Origin: Candidatus Stercoripulliclostridium merdigallinarum
GTDB taxonomy: Bacteria; Bacillota; Clostridia; Christensenellales; DTU072
Assembly: GCA_018714575.1 (NCBI GenBank)
Contig: DVNF01000131.1
Location: forward strand, 1-16,580
Direction of reading: 5' to 3'
DNA length: 16,580 nucleotides
This document shows, in pieces, positions 14,748 through 16,580 of the stretch; the stretch's first letter is position 1, and each line of letters starts with the position of its first letter. The notes under the pieces were generated by a model. That model made no database searches. It saw nothing but the letters and a program-made list of their open reading frames with translations, and was not told the DNA's origin. The translations under genes and the position numbers were made by a program.

Positions 14748-15692
14748 TTATCGTCTGACGCGGCCTACTTTGTATTTAAAGTCGTTGAAATATGCGCGAT
14801 AGATGGAATTGACCCGCTTTTGCGCCGTTTGAATGGAGCTGGCGTGCGGAATACATATGTACCCTGCGCGATCGATCTTTCCGTCGTATCTTTGGAAGTT
14901 TTTGTTTATGTTGACGTACATGTTGCCGTTCGTGCAATGCAACACGGCGAACAGACGCTTGTTGATATAGATCAAGTCGCAATCGTAACCTTTGTCTATG
15001 GTAAATACTCCGGCGGTTTCAAAGAATTTGCGCATGTTTTCATAGATATACAGGTTTTCAGTACTCAGCTTGTTGATATTTACTCCTTCCGGGAAGGGGC
15101 TGCCGATACGGCGCTTTTTCAACCTTATAACGAACACCGCTATCGGGATACCGAACAAGATCAACGCAAGCACTACCAACGAACCGTACATCAACGCCGT
15201 ATTAGCCGTCAGATACGCGCTGATCGTACCCAATACCGGGACGTGCGCCACGTAAACTCCCAACAAGTGATCCGCGGCAATATTGACGGCATTGATTTCC
15301 GCGTTATCCAGATCGTGAACGTAATACACGGTTTCGCCGTCAAAGCCGACGTCCTTGCCCTTGTATATCTGAGTGACGATTATGTCTTCGCCTTCGTCGT
15401 TATAGTAAAAGGCTATAACGTCGTTTTCTTTCATTTCATCGAATCCGATGACTTTCAAAATGACCTTGGAGCCTTTTTCCATGTATAACATGGCGTCGCC
15501 TTCGTCGATGTCGTAATCGTCTACTTTGACCAATTCGTCCTCGAAATCGTAAAACCTGATACCGAATACGGAAGCGGTTATGTCGATCGCATTCAAGTAA
15601 AACACCAAGAAGATAATGGCGAAGATTATCGCCATGAAAAACAACGCTATAAGCGGTGAAAAAGTTTTCTTTTGTTCCGATAGGTTGCGCAT
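14748..15692 (-). CDS. Two-TM protein resembling a Sec11/SipW-type signal peptidase without catalytic residues
   Basis: 314 residues: a TM segment (about 12-34), an extracytoplasmic domain (35-165), a second TM (about 166-190), a basic cytosolic KKRR, then a C-terminal domain of about 115 residues. The outer domain tracks type I signal peptidases of the ER/SipW kind: MKENDVIAFYY (87-97) where they have IKxGDVIxF, a following strand IIVTQIY where they have the VTHRVV histidine, DLDN (127-130) near their GDAN site, and LLGVYVAHVPVLG (143-155) like the closing IGKVxxxIPYLG. The Ser of the SxMEP motif and the His of HRV are not present. If the homology is right, the enzyme is dead. The tail (SIYRAYFNDFKYKVGRVRR) is basic and is not recognised. 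The ATG at 15692 is chosen over an in-frame TTG at 15698 because AGGGG lies seven bases upstream. Confidence 0.6.
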   Translation of the reverse strand: MRNLSEQKKTFSPLIALFFMAIIFAIIFLVFYLNAIDITASVFGIRFYDFEDELVKVDDYDIDEGDAMLYMEKGSKVILKVIGFDEMKENDVIAFYYNDEGEDIIVTQIYKGKDVGFDGETVYYVHDLDNAEINAVNIAADHLLGVYVAHVPVLGTISAYLTANTALMYGSLVVLALILFGIPIAVFVIRLKKRRIGSPFPEGVNINKLSTENLYIYENMRKFFETAGVFTIDKGYDCDLIYINKRLFAVLHCTNGNMYVNINKNFQRYDGKIDRAGYICIPHASSIQTAQKRVNSIYRAYFNDFKYKVGRVRR

Positions 15693-15723
15693 TTTCAATC
15701 CCCTGAAGTGCTTACTTATTTAA

Positions 15724-15752
15724 ATTATATACTACCGCGCGTAATTAATCAA
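15724..15752 (-). promoter_or_regulatory. Promoter of the signal-peptidase-like gene
   Basis: On the minus strand TTGATT (15747-15752), 17 bases, a perfect TATAAT (15724-15729), about 32 bases upstream of the ATG. Farther upstream two 9-bp repeats (15778-15795) each contain TTGACA on the minus strand, but no -10 box sits at the right distance from them. Confidence 0.6.
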
Positions 15753-15820
15753 TATAAAAATGCAATTAGGTACTATTCCTGTCAATCCTGTCAAAGCCAA
15801 GTGAAATTTCCCTCTGCACT

Positions 15821-16399
15821 CTACTTGTCGCCCGGGGTGATCCCCATGTGATAAGTATCGTACCTTTCCACATATCGATCTATGATCTGCAAAGCCGATT
15901 CCGCGTCGGTCACTCCGTAGATCCTGTCTTCGGGAATATCGGGATAACGTACTCTGTCGTCCAAGCGGGTATCGGCAAGTTTCGCGCTCCAGCCTTCGGC
16001 GTTTTTATACCCTACTACCAGCCTCTTCAACGCCCAAGCGTTAGCTATTTCCGACAGCGTGCCCGCGCCGCCGCCTACCGCTATCACAGCCGCCGCCGAC
16101 GCAACGATGACGTTTCTGAAAACGTCCAGACCTGTGGGGATAATGACGTCGACGTATTCGTTTGCCGATTTTGGATTAAACGAAGGCAGTAAACCTATGA
16201 TGTCGCCGTCGGTGTACTTTTCCGAAGCCCTTGCTCCCTTACACGCAGCCAACATTACGCCGTCCAAGCCTCCGCATTGCATTCTGTAACCGTGATCGAT
16301 TATGGCCTTTCCTGTCTCGTATGCAAGCTTATAATTTATAGATTCTTCCGGTACTGCGGCATTGCCGCAAACAGCAATTATCTTTTTCATGTTTTTCAT
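15821..16399 (-). CDS. LOG / TIGR00725-family Rossmann-fold protein
   Basis: 192 residues. Relatives include the cytokinin-activating LOG enzymes (nucleotide phosphoribohydrolases) and the SLOG/TIGR00725 group, whose role in bacteria is mostly unknown. Motifs: an N-terminal strand KKIIAVCGNA (5-14), GGLDGVMLAACKGA (43-56), GLLP (69-72), a TGLDVFRN stretch (89-96) and the glycine-rich GGGAGTLSEIA (109-119), equivalent to the LOG PGGxGTxxE motif. The start at 16399 is chosen because AAGGAG lies five bases upstream and the promoter at 16443-16471 is just beyond; an open frame extending to 16513 would run through that promoter. No obvious terminator follows. Confidence 0.82.
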   Translation of the reverse strand: MKNMKKIIAVCGNAAVPEESINYKLAYETGKAIIDHGYRMQCGGLDGVMLAACKGARASEKYTDGDIIGLLPSFNPKSANEYVDVIIPTGLDVFRNVIVASAAAVIAVGGGAGTLSEIANAWALKRLVVGYKNAEGWSAKLADTRLDDRVRYPDIPEDRIYGVTDAESALQIIDRYVERYDTYHMGITPGDK

Positions 16400-16442
16400 G
16401 CTTTCTCCTTCTTTCATTTTTGCATTTCTAATATTATATGCA

Positions 16443-16471
16443 ATAATACCACTTATTCGGCATAATTTCAA
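16443..16471 (-). promoter_or_regulatory. Promoter of the LOG-family gene
   Basis: On the minus strand TTGAAA (16466-16471), 17 bases, TATTAT (16443-16448), followed by an overlapping TATAAT closer to the gene. The leader would be about 35 bases with AAGGAG before the ATG. Confidence 0.55.
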
Positions 16472-16519
16472 GTCGGTTCCCGATACGACAGACTTTTTAA
16501 AGTATTTTGCCAAGGGTTT

Positions 16520-16580
16520 TTAAGATATGGGTGTTTCGGCAAATTCACTATTTTCGGCTTCCGAAATAGATATTACGGGA
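16520..16580 (-). CDS. Possible C-terminal end of an upstream minus-strand gene
   Basis: The minus strand is open from the right edge to a TAA at 16520-16522 and reads PVISISEAENSEFAETPIS, a Ser/Glu-rich tail typical of a protein C-terminus. It would be the gene upstream of the LOG-family gene on the same strand. The plus strand also has an open ATG frame here (from 16527) but with no good ribosome-binding site. Only 19 codons are visible, so this is weak. Confidence 0.28.
   Translation of the reverse strand, partial: PVISISEAENSEFAETPIS

Noticed and set aside
16400..16513. N-terminal extension of the LOG-family protein by 38 residues.
   Set aside because: It runs across a TTGAAA/TATTAT promoter and the residues do not resemble the family; the ATG at 16399 has AAGGAG at ideal spacing.

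Overview
The window looks like a chromosomal segment from an anaerobic, gut-type Firmicute (Clostridia sensu lato, probably an uncultured lineage). The evidence is a type III glutamine synthetase paired with an ANTAR regulator, a Crp/Fnr regulator of clostridial type, a YfcC-family carrier, xpt, strong AGGAGG ribosome-binding sites, sigma-A-like promoters with 17-base spacers and compact hairpin-plus-U-run terminators. The taxonomic call is inference. I see no rRNA, tRNA, IS element, phage gene, CRISPR array or attachment site. No stretch longer than 300 bases lacks a gene; the largest gap is the 268-base divergent region between glnN and the ANTAR gene.

Layout. Left edge (1-321, minus): 5' part of a RimK-like ATP-grasp ligase. 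It is divergent from a GH33 sialidase (488-1759, plus) that has its own promoter and terminator but no signal peptide. Then come three minus-strand housekeeping genes: folD, xpt and glnN (GSIII), read in the order glnN, xpt, folD, with separate terminators after glnN and xpt. glnN is divergent from an ANTAR protein gene (5975-6517), which is followed 65 bases later by pyrG (6583-8190). Converging on pyrG is a minus-strand run read from 12746 down to 8284: a Crp/Fnr-type regulator, a membrane-anchored serine hydrolase, a YfcC-family carrier and argD. Divergent from that regulator is a two-gene operon (12890-14580, plus): an unrecognised 233-residue protein translationally coupled to an AEC-family transporter. 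The right end carries two minus-strand genes: a two-TM protein resembling a Sec11/SipW-type signal peptidase without visible catalytic residues, and a LOG/TIGR00725-family protein. A possible C-terminus of another minus-strand gene is at the edge.

How the genes fit together. The left and middle parts share a glutamine/nitrogen theme: GSIII makes glutamine, CTP synthase consumes it, the ANTAR protein is a plausible glutamine-synthetase attenuation regulator, FolD and Xpt feed one-carbon and purine metabolism, and ArgD uses glutamate as amino donor. The glnN leader holds two short hairpins, the second followed by a U-run. That makes an ANTAR/leader attenuation circuit the best regulatory hypothesis here, although the hairpin loops do not match the published ANTAR hexaloop rule. 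The second theme is membrane-linked functions of unknown substrate. I do not see a clearly new defence or mobile system. The most novel-looking items are the degenerate signal-peptidase-like protein, the unknown protein coupled to the AEC carrier, and the glnN leader.
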